64,000 nt of DNA from Acetobacter syzygii (GTDB lineage Bacteria > Pseudomonadota > Alphaproteobacteria > Acetobacterales > Acetobacteraceae), in assembly GCF_000964225.1 (NCBI RefSeq), contig NZ_BAMZ01000007.1, positions 1-64,000 on the forward strand, given 5' to 3'. Position numbers and translations under genes: made by a program. This document shows positions 18,263-27,761 of the stretch, one piece after another; the first letter of the stretch is position 1; every line of letters starts with the position of its first letter. A model generated the notes under the pieces. It saw only the letters and a program-made list of their open reading frames with translations, made no database searches and had not been told where the DNA came from.

Positions 18263-20393
18263 CTAAAAATTCACACCCACACGGAAGCCAAGCTGGCGTG
18301 GATTGGCAGCCACAACATACCCACCGGATAATCCACGGGTAAAATAACCGGCATCAGCCAGATTGTGCCCGTAGAGTGCGACGTTCCAGTGTGCCCAGCG
18401 TTTTTCTATCTGAGCATCAACAAGCACATATGGGGCATTTTGTACCGCGCTGCTGGGGTAAAGCGTTGTGTGTCCACGCCGGACAACGCTGGCATTAACC
18501 ATCCATCCGGGGAATGGATGCCACTCGCCCGAAAAACCGAAGTTGCTGCGGGGTGTTCCTGCCATCTGCTTGCCGTTGTAATCTGTTCCTCCAAATACAA
18601 AATGGTCATACGCAGCATACGTTAATCCAAGAAAAGCACTGAACTGCAGAGTATCCATCGGTTTCCAGCGGGCAGTTGCTTCCATCCCGCGCGAGTGTGC
18701 GGATTGCGCCGTACCAATCAGGGATTCTCCTGCGCCATTTGTGGCAGATACTTGGAGGTTGGATAAAAAGTTAGCAAAACCAATGGCTTCTACAGACCAT
18801 TTTCCGCTGGGTTGGCCTAGTCTGTACCCGATTTCCAGGTTGTTGCCGTAGCTTGGAGCATATGGCTGTGCAACCGTGCTGGCGTAAGAACCATAAGGAC
18901 TATAGTTGGGGGGGTAGAAAAGAACGGGTGTAACTAAGCCAGCCAAACTGACTTAAACTGTTAGTGGACCTAGGATTATATTCTAATTTAAGGCCGGGCA
19001 GGGGGGCTGTTTTGGAAAGTGTCTGGCGTGGCAGACTTTCCTGCATGTTATAAGCTAACGGCACCGAACCACTCATGGCACTGGTCCAGTGGCTGATGCT
19101 GCTGTCTACATGTTCAATGCGCAAGGATGGGGCTAGCCGCCAGTTTGATGCAAAATGCCAGCCCAGTTCGCCCATAAAAACAACATTGGTCGTGCCGAGT
19201 GTGGCGGTTGTCCGGCTTGCATAATAAGGCGACATATCAAAATCATATGGTGCCCAGCGTTTGATCTGTTGGCCGTAAATTCCTCCTTTCCAGTCCAGTG
19301 TTCCAGCAGAGCCGGAAAGCATAACCGAACCACCAATTTGTCGGGTGGGGAGCGTAAAGCCGGAGTTAGCCGAAAAAACGGAATATGGATTGCTGTAACG
19401 CCAGTCAGTCGATGCTCCGCCAAATGTGACATCCAGAAGCATATGTTGGTTAAAGCGACGATGGTACTGCGCAGATCCCAGAAGGTATTCTGTATCGTTT
19501 ACCCCGGCCGATGTGTTGTAGGAGACATGGTTGCGGGCATGTTCAGGTGTTTCAAAATAATCATTGCCGCCGTGGTTTAGCATATGATGCAGGCTAAACC
19601 GCCATTCTCCTCCATGACTATCTGTGTGGAGGAGTTTGATGCGGCCAAACCATCCATGCCAGCCACCTGTATCATGCCGGTCGAGAGTGCGGTTATGAAT
19701 ATATCCATCAGCAGTTTCTCCCCCTACGGAGAGGCGAAGACTGGTCGATGCATTAATTGGCATATCGCCCGAGAATGTTGCACGTTTGCGATTACCTGTT
19801 CCGTATTCAAAATCCAAAGCTCCAGCCATTTGTTTTCCAGGATCGCGGGACTGGGCGGAAACCATGCCGCTAAAAGCATTAATCCCCTCTGTTAATTGTG
19901 GTCCACGCAAGACATCCACATTACTGAAGTCAAACATTTGCCCCATTGCAAAACTGGGCATTGGCACACCATCTATAAGTGTGGGCGTATAAAGGACGGG
20001 CCCTTCATCTTCTGTTCCACCCAGCCCACGTACCATAAGCACCGGGTTGTTTGGTGTTGTGTTGGTGAAGGAAAGGTTGGGAACACGTTCGGCTATGTCG
20101 CCCAAAGTTTGCATCCGGTAAGCCTGCATATCCTGAGCAGACAGATGGGTGGCACTGGTGGGGGTAGTAAATCCTGCCCGTTTGCCTCTTACGGTGACAT
20201 GCTCCTTATCGGGCGGGCAGGTGGAGTTCTGCTCCACTTTGGTGGAGGGATGAGCACATGAGGTTGTTCGTTCGGTTGCAGCCCATCCGGTTAAGGGAAA
20301 CACGGTCAAGGCTGTGCAGACAAGTGTAAGGGAACCCGCATTCCACATACGAGGCGTAATCCTGTACCTTGCAAGAGAGAGGTTTTCTTTCAT
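18263..20393 (-). pseudogene. TonB-dependent siderophore receptor, frameshifted at a C7 tract
   Basis: A receptor of about 709 residues read in two frames. The first part (20393 down to 18900, 497 codons) has a signal peptide, plug (VRGLGGTEDEGPVLY; VDVLRGPQLTEGINAFSG) and most of the barrel, and ends with GWLSYTRSFLPPQL. The second part (to 18263) carries the remaining barrel and the end GFRVGVNF. On the coding strand the tract at 18914-18908 reads seven C; with six, the protein would run straight through as RSFLPPNYSPYG. So this copy is off frame by one base: a true pseudogene, an off-phase state of a slippage-prone tract, or a sequencing error. The gene is followed by the FptX-like permease and the cupin and is divergent from an AraC regulator, matching FptA-FptX-PchR type loci. 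The start ATG at 20393 follows TTGAAG. Confidence 0.8.
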
Positions 20394-20403
20394 ACTTCAA
20401 GAT

Positions 20404-20422
20404 GATAATAATTCTTATTATA
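20404..20422. promoter_or_regulatory. Probable Fur box between divergent receptor and regulator
   Basis: The 19 bases GATAATAATTCTTATTATA match the classical Fur consensus GATAATGATAATCATTATC at 14 of 19 positions and sit in the 80-base gap between the divergently transcribed receptor and AraC regulator. Iron-dependent repression of both genes would be expected. AT-richness makes a chance match possible. Confidence 0.55.
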
Positions 20423-20474
20423 CACGCTACCCGGATTAGCCTGTACACCCCAATCGGACAGGAAAGACCTTGTT

Positions 20475-21377
20475 TTGACGGCAGAAGTCACTTCCACTCA
20501 GGTGCATCGGCTCCACCCGGAGCACGTTGTTGGCACATCCCTGCTTTATCCACATTCGCGTGGTTTTCCCGGCGGGGTATGGACAAGCGGTTTTGTGGCA
20601 GCGCATGCCGGTCAAATCAGGGGATATTTTGATGAACCGGGCTTAACTACCCGCTGCACTGTTATCTTATCTGGCTCATGTAGCATGAGCGCTGGTGGCA
20701 AAACGTATTCTTTTGCAGCCAGCGATCTTATTCTTGCCAATACATCGCCTGAATCGTTTACGTTTGAGAATAGTGCTGAATTTTCCGCACTTGAAATCCA
20801 TATTCCTACACGGTTACTGGACCAGATGAGCATGGCGGCGCCATCAGGTCTTGCAGTTCGGTCAGTGGGTGTTCAGGACCCTGTTTTGCGAACAGCCAGA
20901 CAGTTGTTCAGTTCTTTACTTGTGGCGTCTCGCGCATCGTTTAAAACGACCCCTGCGGATGCATTGGTCGGGTATGGATTGGCCATGACCGTTGTAGGCT
21001 ATGCTTTTGCGCAAGATAAAGAACATGCCACCCGCTGGACGGAGGATACAGCAGAGGGTCTTAACGCCGCAAAACAGGCGCTCCTTGCGCGGTTTGACCA
21101 TGCTCCAACCATTAATCAGTTAGCCGCTTTGAGTGGGATGAGCCTGACGCGCTTTAAGGAACTGTTCAGGGAGCGGTTTGGCTGCGCACCTTTTGCGCTG
21201 TATCAGGCGCACCGCATGGAGCGTGCCTGCCAGCTATTGCAAGATCACAATGTAACAGAAACCGCCATGGAACTGGGTTACAGCAATGTCAGTCATTTTA
21301 GCGCGGCTTTCCAGCGGCAGTATGGTTGTTCACCGGGGCAATGGCAGCGTTTGATGCGCCTTAAAAGCAAACCATAA
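20475..21377 (+). CDS. AraC-family regulator, PchR-like
   Basis: A 300-residue regulator. The N-terminal half is an AraC ligand-binding-like domain (TVILSGSCSMSAGGKTYSF, then ASDLILANTSPESFTF) and the C-terminal 95 residues carry two helix-turn-helix motifs (TINQLAALSGMSLTRFKELF and VTETAMELGYSNVSHFSAAF) with the usual end YGCSPGQWQR. PchR/YbtA-type regulators sense the cytoplasmic siderophore and activate the adjacent receptor, and this gene is divergent from a siderophore receptor with a Fur-like site between them. The start is a TTG with AGGAAAG seven bases upstream; no ATG fits as well. Confidence 0.85.
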   Translation: MTAEVTSTQVHRLHPEHVVGTSLLYPHSRGFPGGVWTSGFVAAHAGQIRGYFDEPGLTTRCTVILSGSCSMSAGGKTYSFAASDLILANTSPESFTFENSAEFSALEIHIPTRLLDQMSMAAPSGLAVRSVGVQDPVLRTARQLFSSLLVASRASFKTTPADALVGYGLAMTVVGYAFAQDKEHATRWTEDTAEGLNAAKQALLARFDHAPTINQLAALSGMSLTRFKELFRERFGCAPFALYQAHRMERACQLLQDHNVTETAMELGYSNVSHFSAAFQRQYGCSPGQWQRLMRLKSKP

Positions 21378-21485
21378 AGGCGAGCTAATAGTCTGTTTTT
21401 TTGCGCATAATCTCAAGCATGTTATTATGAATCCAATGATATAAAACAGTTTTGCTACATGCTTTTGCCTGAAAGGAACATCCGG

Positions 21486-22277
21486 ATGAAAGTCGCCTTG
21501 GGACAGTTTGCCGTTGCTCCGGAATGGAAGCTAAACCTTGATCAATGTCTGTCGCTTATAGACCGGGCCATAGCTGGTGGCGCGGAACTACTTATTTTGC
21601 CAGAAAGCATTATTGCTGCGGACATGAATGATCCCGGTATTACCGTACGGACGGCGCAGCCCTTGGATGGTCCTTTTGTTAACGGTTTGGTTAAGGCGCT
21701 CGCAGGTACAAACCTGAGCCTTATCTGCTGCATTGCCACACCGGCTCAACCAGTGCTGACGCATAATTGCCAGATTGTTATCAATGCGACCGGAGTGGTG
21801 GCCTGTTACCGCAAACTCCATCTTTACGATGCCTTTAACATGAAGGAATCCCGCGATTACGTACCGGGCACGGAACTCCCCCCCATTGTGCAGATCGGAG
21901 ATGTGCGCGTGGGGTTGATGACCTGTTATGACGTTCGCTTCCCCGAGGTTGCGCGTTCGCTTGTGGTGCGTGGGGCGGATGTACTGAGCGTACCGGCTGC
22001 GTGGGTCCGTGGGCCGGGCAAGGAGTGGCACTGGGAGGTTATGGTAACAGCCCGTGCGTTGGAAAATACCTGCTACGTGGCTGCTGTGGGGGAGTGTGGT
22101 CCCCGGAATATAGGGTGCAGTATGCTGGTTGACCCAATGGGAGTTGCTGTGGTGCGCGCAGGGAGTGAACCTGATCTGCTCTTTGCCAACGTGGACAATG
22201 AGCGCATTCGTGCAACACGTGCAGTATTGCCTGTGCTGGCGAACCGGAGGTTCAGGGACCCGGAACTTAACGCCTGA
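21486..22277 (+). CDS. Carbon-nitrogen hydrolase (nitrilase superfamily amidase)
   Basis: A 263-residue enzyme of the nitrilase superfamily. The Glu-Lys-Cys triad is visible: E in LLILPESI (about residue 41), K in YRKLHLYDAF (about 113) and C in LMTCYDVRFPE (about 148). This subgroup includes deaminated-glutathione amidase (NIT1/YbeM) and omega-amidases such as YafV, which clear side-products of transamination in the cytoplasm. I cannot tell which substrate applies. The ATG at 21486 has AGGA eight bases upstream and starts directly at the family N-terminus (MKVALGQFAV); an earlier ATG at 21459 is unlikely. The UvrA paralogue starts 22 bases after the stop, so the two may share a transcript. 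Confidence 0.85.
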   Translation: MKVALGQFAVAPEWKLNLDQCLSLIDRAIAGGAELLILPESIIAADMNDPGITVRTAQPLDGPFVNGLVKALAGTNLSLICCIATPAQPVLTHNCQIVINATGVVACYRKLHLYDAFNMKESRDYVPGTELPPIVQIGDVRVGLMTCYDVRFPEVARSLVVRGADVLSVPAAWVRGPGKEWHWEVMVTARALENTCYVAAVGECGPRNIGCSMLVDPMGVAVVRAGSEPDLLFANVDNERIRATRAVLPVLANRRFRDPELNA

Positions 22278-22298
22278 GAACAATTTAGTCGGGTTGTA

Positions 22299-24821
22299 AT
22301 GAACAGTGTGAACGAGCAGAAAAAAACAGGACAAGACCGGGATGATGGTTATGTTCATGTGCGTGGTGCCCGTGAACATAATTTGCAAAATGTGAATGTC
22401 GATATTCCGCGGGATAGTCTGGTCGTGTTTACCGGGCTTTCTGGCTCGGGCAAATCTTCGCTTGCGTTTGGTACGCTTTACGCAGAGGCGCAGCGACGTT
22501 ACCTGGAATCTGTTTCGCCCTATGCGCGCCGTCTATTCCAGCAGATGCCTGTGCCGGATGTGGATGTGGTGGACGGTTTGCCTCCGGCCATAGCCCTTCA
22601 GCAGCAGCGTGGTGGCAGCTCCGGTCGTTCCTCGGTTGGTAGCCTGACCACTCTCTCCAACCTTTTGCGCATGTTGTATTCGCGCGCAGGGGTTTACCCG
22701 CCGGGGCTTGCCCGGCTGGAAGCGGAATCATTTTCGCCCAATACACCTATGGGGGCCTGCCAGCAGTGCCACGGGTTAGGGCGTATTCACGATGTTACAG
22801 AAGCCCGGATGGTGCCTGACCCTTCCCTGACCATCCGCCAACGTGCCGTGGCATCATGGCCTACGGCATGGCAGGGCCAGAATTTACGGGATATTCTGAT
22901 TACAAAAGGGGTTAATGTTGATATCCCTTGGCGCGATCTGCCAAAAAAAACACGGGACTGGATCCTTTTTACGGAGGAAACACCAACTTATCCGGTTTAT
23001 CCCGGACTAACGCATGCGCAGGTCAGGCAGGCCATGGCGCAAGGGCTAGAACCTGCTTACCAAGGCACATTTACCGGTGCGCGACGTTATATCCTGCAGA
23101 CTTTTGCGCACTCGCAAAGTGCCATGATGCGCCGACGGGTAGAGGCGTTCATGACTGCAGCGGAGTGTCCATCCTGCCAAGGATTACGCCTTAATGCCGA
23201 TGCTCTGAGTGTCACATTCGGGGGCTACAGCATTGCGGCAATGACCGCCTTGCCGCTGGAGGTCATTGCCGCAACATTGCGCAGCGTGGTGGACGTTCAG
23301 CCGCAAGCCAGCGCAACTGCCATAGCGGCTGAACGCATTGTGGCGGATATGATTGCCCGCATAGGAGTGCTGGAGGGGCTGGGGCTTGGTTACCTTCAGA
23401 TGGACCGCAGTGTTCAGACCCTTTCCCCCGGGGAATACCAGCGCCTGCGGCTTGGCACGCAAATTCACTCCAATCTGTTTGGGGTGGTGTATGTGCTGGA
23501 TGAGCCATCGGCTGGCCTGCATCCGGCAGATACACAGGCTCTGCTCACAGCATTAAGACGGCTGCAAGGGGCAGGGAACTCGCTCTTTCTTGTGGAGCAT
23601 AATCTGGACATTGTCCGCCATGCGCAATGGGTGGTGGATGTGGGGCCGCAGGCAGGCACGCGTGGGGGAACAATTCTTTACTCAGGTCCGCTGGCCGGGC
23701 TGAAGGATGTTACAACCTCTCACACAAAAGATTATGTGTTTGCTACGAAAACTATGGCACGTCATACGCCCGGACAACCGACGGGCTGGCTCCATTTGCA
23801 ACAGATCCAATGGAACAACCTGCATAATCTGAATGTATCGTTCCCGCTGGGGGTGCTGGTGTCCGTGACCGGAGTGTCAGGGTCAGGTAAATCATCATTG
23901 GTGAGCCAGGTGCTAACAAGTGTTGTGGCCAGAGCGCTCGGGCAAACACCGGTTTGGACGGAGGAGGAGGGCAGTGATCTTCTGAACCATTCCGTGGAAG
24001 GGGAGCCACAGGGCCTTATTGCGGGGGGAGGGGAGTGCCTGCGCCGACTTGTGGTGATTGACCAAAAACCTATTGGCCGCACACCACGCTCCAACCTTGC
24101 TACCTATACAGGCTTGTTTGATATTATTCGTAAGCTTTACGCCAGAACGGAACTGGCACAGGAACGCGGTTATGATGCCGGGTATTTTTCGTTTAATTTG
24201 CCCAAAGGGCGTTGCCCTACGTGCGAGGGAGCGGGGGCGACCATGGTGGAGCTTCTGTTCCTGCCCAGTGTGTATGCGCCATGCCCCACTTGCCGCGGCA
24301 AGCGCTATAAACCGGAAATACTGGAAGTAACCTACAAAGACCGTTCTATTGCCGAACTTTTAGCCATGACGGTTGATGAAGCCTGTCTTTTTTTGGCGGA
24401 GGATGCCGGGCCTGCGCAAATTCTGACCACATTGCAACGTGGCGGCCTTGGGCACCTTACACTGGGCCAACCCGCAACAGAATTGTCTGGCGGGGAGGCG
24501 CAGCGGATCAAACTGGCAACGGAGTTGCAAAAACAGCGGCGCGGTCACACCCTATACGTGCTGGATGAACCTACGACAGGGTTGCATCCGTTTGATGCAG
24601 ACAGATTGATGGAGCATCTGCACGAACTGGTGCAGGCGGGCAATACGGTTATTGTTGCAGAGCATGATATGCGGCTGGTTGCGCGGAGTGATTGGGTTAT
24701 TGATCTGGGACCGGGGGCCGGCAACAAGGGTGGGCGCATTGTGGCCGAAGGCAAGCCACATGATGTTGCGCAAACCCAAGGCAGTATAACCGCGCCATTT
24801 TTGGCCCGTTACACCGGGTAA
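22299..24821 (+). CDS. UvrA-like ABC ATPase (short UvrA paralogue)
   Basis: An 840-residue tandem ABC ATPase of the excinuclease A family, about 100 residues shorter than standard UvrA (around 940). Both Walker A motifs are present ([10 protein letters not shown] near residue 48 and [10 protein letters not shown] near 528), with CxxC zinc-binding pairs (CQQCHG and CPSCQG; CPTCEG and CPTCRG). The signature of the second cassette is normal ([11 protein letters not shown]), but the first is [11 protein letters not shown], with Pro in place of the first Gly. Together with the short first half, this suggests a UvrA2-type paralogue that lacks the UvrB-binding insert, as found in drug-tolerance and antibiotic-resistance proteins. 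It probably binds DNA or damaged DNA; a repair role is unproven. A canonical uvrA would be expected elsewhere in the genome. Confidence 0.85.
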   Translation: MNSVNEQKKTGQDRDDGYVHVRGAREHNLQNVNVDIPRDSLVVFTGLSGSGKSSLAFGTLYAEAQRRYLESVSPYARRLFQQMPVPDVDVVDGLPPAIALQQQRGGSSGRSSVGSLTTLSNLLRMLYSRAGVYPPGLARLEAESFSPNTPMGACQQCHGLGRIHDVTEARMVPDPSLTIRQRAVASWPTAWQGQNLRDILITKGVNVDIPWRDLPKKTRDWILFTEETPTYPVYPGLTHAQVRQAMAQGLEPAYQGTFTGARRYILQTFAHSQSAMMRRRVEAFMTAAECPSCQGLRLNADALSVTFGGYSIAAMTALPLEVIAATLRSVVDVQPQASATAIAAERIVADMIARIGVLEGLGLGYLQMDRSVQTLSPGEYQRLRLGTQIHSNLFGVVYVLDEPSAGLHPADTQALLTALRRLQGAGNSLFLVEHNLDIVRHAQWVVDVGPQAGTRGGTILYSGPLAGLKDVTTSHTKDYVFATKTMARHTPGQPTGWLHLQQIQWNNLHNLNVSFPLGVLVSVTGVSGSGKSSLVSQVLTSVVARALGQTPVWTEEEGSDLLNHSVEGEPQGLIAGGGECLRRLVVIDQKPIGRTPRSNLATYTGLFDIIRKLYARTELAQERGYDAGYFSFNLPKGRCPTCEGAGATMVELLFLPSVYAPCPTCRGKRYKPEILEVTYKDRSIAELLAMTVDEACLFLAEDAGPAQILTTLQRGGLGHLTLGQPATELSGGEAQRIKLATELQKQRRGHTLYVLDEPTTGLHPFDADRLMEHLHELVQAGNTVIVAEHDMRLVARSDWVIDLGPGAGNKGGRIVAEGKPHDVAQTQGSITAPFLARYTG

Positions 24822-24871
24822 AAGTGAGAAAATAGAGCAGCGGGAATTGTTTGCGTATATGTAATGCACTG

Positions 24872-24907
24872 GAATGTAAGAAGAAGTTTTACATTCTTCT
24901 GTTTGTT
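24872..24907 (+). terminator. Probable terminator of the UvrA-like gene
   Basis: GAATGTAA (24872-24879) pairs with TTACATTC (24889-24896) around a nine-base loop, then a T-rich tail TTCTGTTTGTT. It lies 50 bases after the stop codon. Confidence 0.5.
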
Positions 24908-24999
24908 AAAAACGACCTATTCCGTTTTGAGGCAAGGAATGTCAGAACGGCTGCGAAGAAACGACACCGGTCGGTATTTCTGTATCTAAACAGGTTATC

Positions 25000-26193
25000 A
25001 TGCTTTTTAAAAATCTTTCGACAGGGTCCATTATTGGGCTTTGGGCCTTATTCGCCTGTACGTTTACGGCACTGACCAGCGAGGTTGCGCCGGTGGGTAT
25101 CCTCATTGATATGGCGCAGACCTTCCATATTCAGGAAGGGCAGGCGGGACTGGCAGTCAGTGCCTTTGCGCTGATGGTGGCTGTAGGGGCTGTGCCACTG
25201 ACCATTATGACCGCGCATATTGATCGCAAGCAGCTTATGCTTCTCTCTCTTTCCGGGTATGTGCTGTCCAATCTGGTGGTGGCCATGGCACCGACCTTTC
25301 TTCTGCTATGTGTTGGTCGGCTGTTAGGTGGGCTGGCTCACGCACTCCTTATGTCCATAGTATCGGCTTATGCCGCGCGTCTTGTGGCACCAAGCATGAC
25401 GGGGCGAGCAATCTCGTTTGTGTATGGGGGAACCTCCCTTGGTGCCATTCTGGGGGTGCCAGGTACGGCAGCGATCGGGCATTTGGCCAGCTGGCGTGTT
25501 GCCATGTATATTATGACTGGCCTTGCTGTTGTGCTGACAATCTGCATTGCATTTTTTCTGCCGCCTGTACCATCCACTGTGCATGTCAAAGAAAGTCTGC
25601 CAAGCATTAGCTCACGCAAGGTTATGCGTACTTTTCTTATTGTGGTTGGCGTGGATGCCATATTCTTTTTTGCGCATAATCTACTTTATACTTATGTAAC
25701 TCCCCTGCTGCTTGACCATGGTTTATCCAGTAATGTCCTGAGCATAGCCCTGCTATTGACCGGAGCTGTTAGTATTCTGGGGCTGTGGGGGGCTGGGCAT
25801 CTTGTAGATCGTCGTCCCGCTGGCGGTATGTTGGCCAGCGGCATGGCCATGCTGATTGGCATGGGGCTCATGTACGGTCATATCCTGTCAGGGTGGATGT
25901 CTGTTGGTGCAGTAGGGCTGTGGTGCATTGGCTATTCAGCCATGATCCCATTTGTCATGTCTGGTGCCATTCGCGCTCGTGCAACCAGGTCCGATGTGGC
26001 GGGTGCTGCTATTAACGCGGCCAGTAATGCCGGTATTCTGCTTGGTTCCGCCGCTGGTGGGATAGTGCTAACGCATGGTGGTTTTGCCGTATTAACCCCG
26101 TTGGCTATGGGGGTGGCGCTATGCGGCATTCTTCTTGCTTTTTTTAGTCCTTCGGCATTCCCTCATATCCTGCATTCTTCGGAATATGACTAA
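25000..26193 (+). CDS. MFS exporter, AraJ-like
   Basis: A 397-residue major facilitator of the DHA1 family with about 12 helices. The N-terminus has FACTFTALTSEVAPVGILID, then EGQAGLAVSAFALMVA and a DRK loop, as in AraJ/YdhP/sugar-efflux exporters. The substrate is unknown. It resembles the exporter at 428 in plan but is not a close copy. The ATG at 25000 has only a weak ACAGG upstream. The gene is a single unit that faces the GGDEF gene, with a hairpin between them. Confidence 0.72.
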   Translation: MLFKNLSTGSIIGLWALFACTFTALTSEVAPVGILIDMAQTFHIQEGQAGLAVSAFALMVAVGAVPLTIMTAHIDRKQLMLLSLSGYVLSNLVVAMAPTFLLLCVGRLLGGLAHALLMSIVSAYAARLVAPSMTGRAISFVYGGTSLGAILGVPGTAAIGHLASWRVAMYIMTGLAVVLTICIAFFLPPVPSTVHVKESLPSISSRKVMRTFLIVVGVDAIFFFAHNLLYTYVTPLLLDHGLSSNVLSIALLLTGAVSILGLWGAGHLVDRRPAGGMLASGMAMLIGMGLMYGHILSGWMSVGAVGLWCIGYSAMIPFVMSGAIRARATRSDVAGAAINAASNAGILLGSAAGGIVLTHGGFAVLTPLAMGVALCGILLAFFSPSAFPHILHSSEYD

Positions 26194-26209
26194 GGGTGCA
26201 TTCCTTCAT

Positions 26210-26247
26210 TGCCCATTCGATCTGGCTACCTGATGGTTGAATGGGCA
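26210..26247. terminator. Hairpin between convergent genes
   Basis: TGCCCATTC (26210-26218) and GAATGGGCA (26239-26247) pair over nine bases with a 20-base loop. It lies between the exporter and the converging GGDEF gene and may serve both. Confidence 0.4.
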
Positions 26248-26317
26248 GTTCCGGGGCGACGAGAGGAAGAATTTTAAGCAGAAATTCATGCCCAGTGTTC
26301 GCTGTAACGGACGTAAA

Positions 26318-27283
26318 TTATTTGGGTTTTGTGCCCAGATCATTGGCTTGTGCTGTTGAAAGCCCGTTATGTTTCCGTAAAGGCACGCTTTTTTTGGTAT
26401 TATACATGGAGTGGTCTGCATGGACCATAATGGTGGGCAGGTCTTGCCCATCATCGGGGTAAAGACCGCCGCCGATGCTGCCAGAAAGTGTGAGTTTGAG
26501 TGTGTTTGTTACAACCGGGCGGGACAAAACCGTAAGGAGTTTGTTGCTGATTGTGTCCAGCATGGCCCGGCAATCAATATCCGGGAGTAGAATGCCAAAT
26601 TCATCTCCACCCAGACGAACAACATAATCACTTTTACGAACATTTTTGCGCAATCTGCCTGCCAATATGCGCAACACGGTATCGCCAATAGCGTGGCCAT
26701 ATGTATCGTTGATCGGTTTAAACTGATCCAGATCGATCATCAGGAACCCAATTTTCTGTGCTGGGTCATCTTCTATTTCTTCACTCCAGCGTTCCATAAG
26801 ACCACGCCGGTTGCCAACGCCTGTTAGCTCATCAGTAAAAGCATCTTTCTGTAGGGCTCTATATTTACGTTTGATATCCGATATATCGCGGAAAATATTG
26901 ATGGCAATGCCCAGTTTATGGAACATGAGAGCATAGTGCTGTACAATGCGTACGCGCCCATCTGCACCTTTGAGGTCCAAAACCAGTTCGGGTAGTTCAC
27001 TGGTTTCTTCCTTATTGGCCCGGTTGCGGGCTTCCTCAATCTGAGCCCGGAGAATTTCCTGCTGCTTGGGGTTAATGCAACTGCTGCCGATCAGGTCTGA
27101 AATAGTGACAACATTGTCATCCACAATATGGCGGAAGGCGGGGTTGCGTAAGATAATCTGCCCGTCCGACAGACGTACAACGGCTGCGCCTATTGGAACA
27201 TGCTGGAAAAGGGTTTGCCCCAGTGTTGCAAGGTCTGGAAGATTTTTAAAATTGATCTCACCAGACGGGAAAGTGGTTTGCAT
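26318..27283 (-). CDS. PAS-GGDEF diguanylate cyclase
   Basis: A 321-residue protein with an N-terminal PAS-like sensor (about 20-135, starting FQHVPIGAAVVRLSDGQIIL) and a C-terminal GGDEF domain (about 145-310; DELTGVGNRRGL, then GGDEF). The active-site motif is intact, and the RxxD product-inhibition site is present five residues before it (RKSD), so it should be a regulated cyclic-di-GMP synthase. It has no membrane segment. I chose the ATG at 27283; a TTG four codons earlier is in frame but sits directly on the AGGA sequence. The gene is monocistronic on the minus strand. The PAS domain suggests sensing of oxygen, redox state or a small ligand, with no cofactor evident. Confidence 0.87.
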   Translation of the reverse strand: MQTTFPSGEINFKNLPDLATLGQTLFQHVPIGAAVVRLSDGQIILRNPAFRHIVDDNVVTISDLIGSSCINPKQQEILRAQIEEARNRANKEETSELPELVLDLKGADGRVRIVQHYALMFHKLGIAINIFRDISDIKRKYRALQKDAFTDELTGVGNRRGLMERWSEEIEDDPAQKIGFLMIDLDQFKPINDTYGHAIGDTVLRILAGRLRKNVRKSDYVVRLGGDEFGILLPDIDCRAMLDTISNKLLTVLSRPVVTNTLKLTLSGSIGGGLYPDDGQDLPTIMVHADHSMYNTKKSVPLRKHNGLSTAQANDLGTKPK

Positions 27284-27695
27284 AGATGGGTACAATCCTG
27301 TTCATCTGTTCAGGCCGGTCATATGCCCGATAAGAGATCGTTCAGGGCCCTTTTGTTTGCTATGATTCAACCTTAAATACAGCACAGGCAATGACATATA
27401 TCAATCTCTTAGTATTATCCGTCCCATGTGTATGGTGAATGACAGAAATTCATACGCGTTTTGCGCGTGAAGGAAGGATATATGCAGATCTCCTTAGAAT
27501 AATGAGGAAGAAAATTAAGTATCCTGCTGATTTGTTTTGGTTTTTATGTATGGCTTTGGTGGGTGGTGTTAAATTTTTAAGTAAGTTTTTTGTATATGGA
27601 TGGTAAAATATGCCATAGAGATGAGATGTAAGTTAAATTATTTATAACATTTTATTTTAGAAATGTACTTCCCGTATTTCAGTAGAAAAGTCGGG
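27284..27695. other. Intergenic region between GGDEF and yceI genes
   Basis: About 410 bases, very AT-rich from 27480 on. It holds the promoter side of the GGDEF gene; no reading frame, repeat or RNA structure of note was seen apart from the hairpin that follows it at 27696. Confidence 0.5.
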
Positions 27696-27737
27696 TATAA
27701 TGCGGCACTGTCTGTGGCCAAACCGTGCCGCATTATA
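27696..27737. terminator. Perfect 13-base inverted repeat after yceI
   Basis: TATAATGCGGCAC (27696-27708) and GTGCCGCATTATA (27725-27737) pair perfectly with a 16-base loop, 24 bases past the yceI stop on the minus strand. A short T-run follows on that strand. It is probably the yceI terminator. Confidence 0.55.
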
Positions 27738-27761
27738 GAGTATTCTCTTTTGAAGGCAGGT

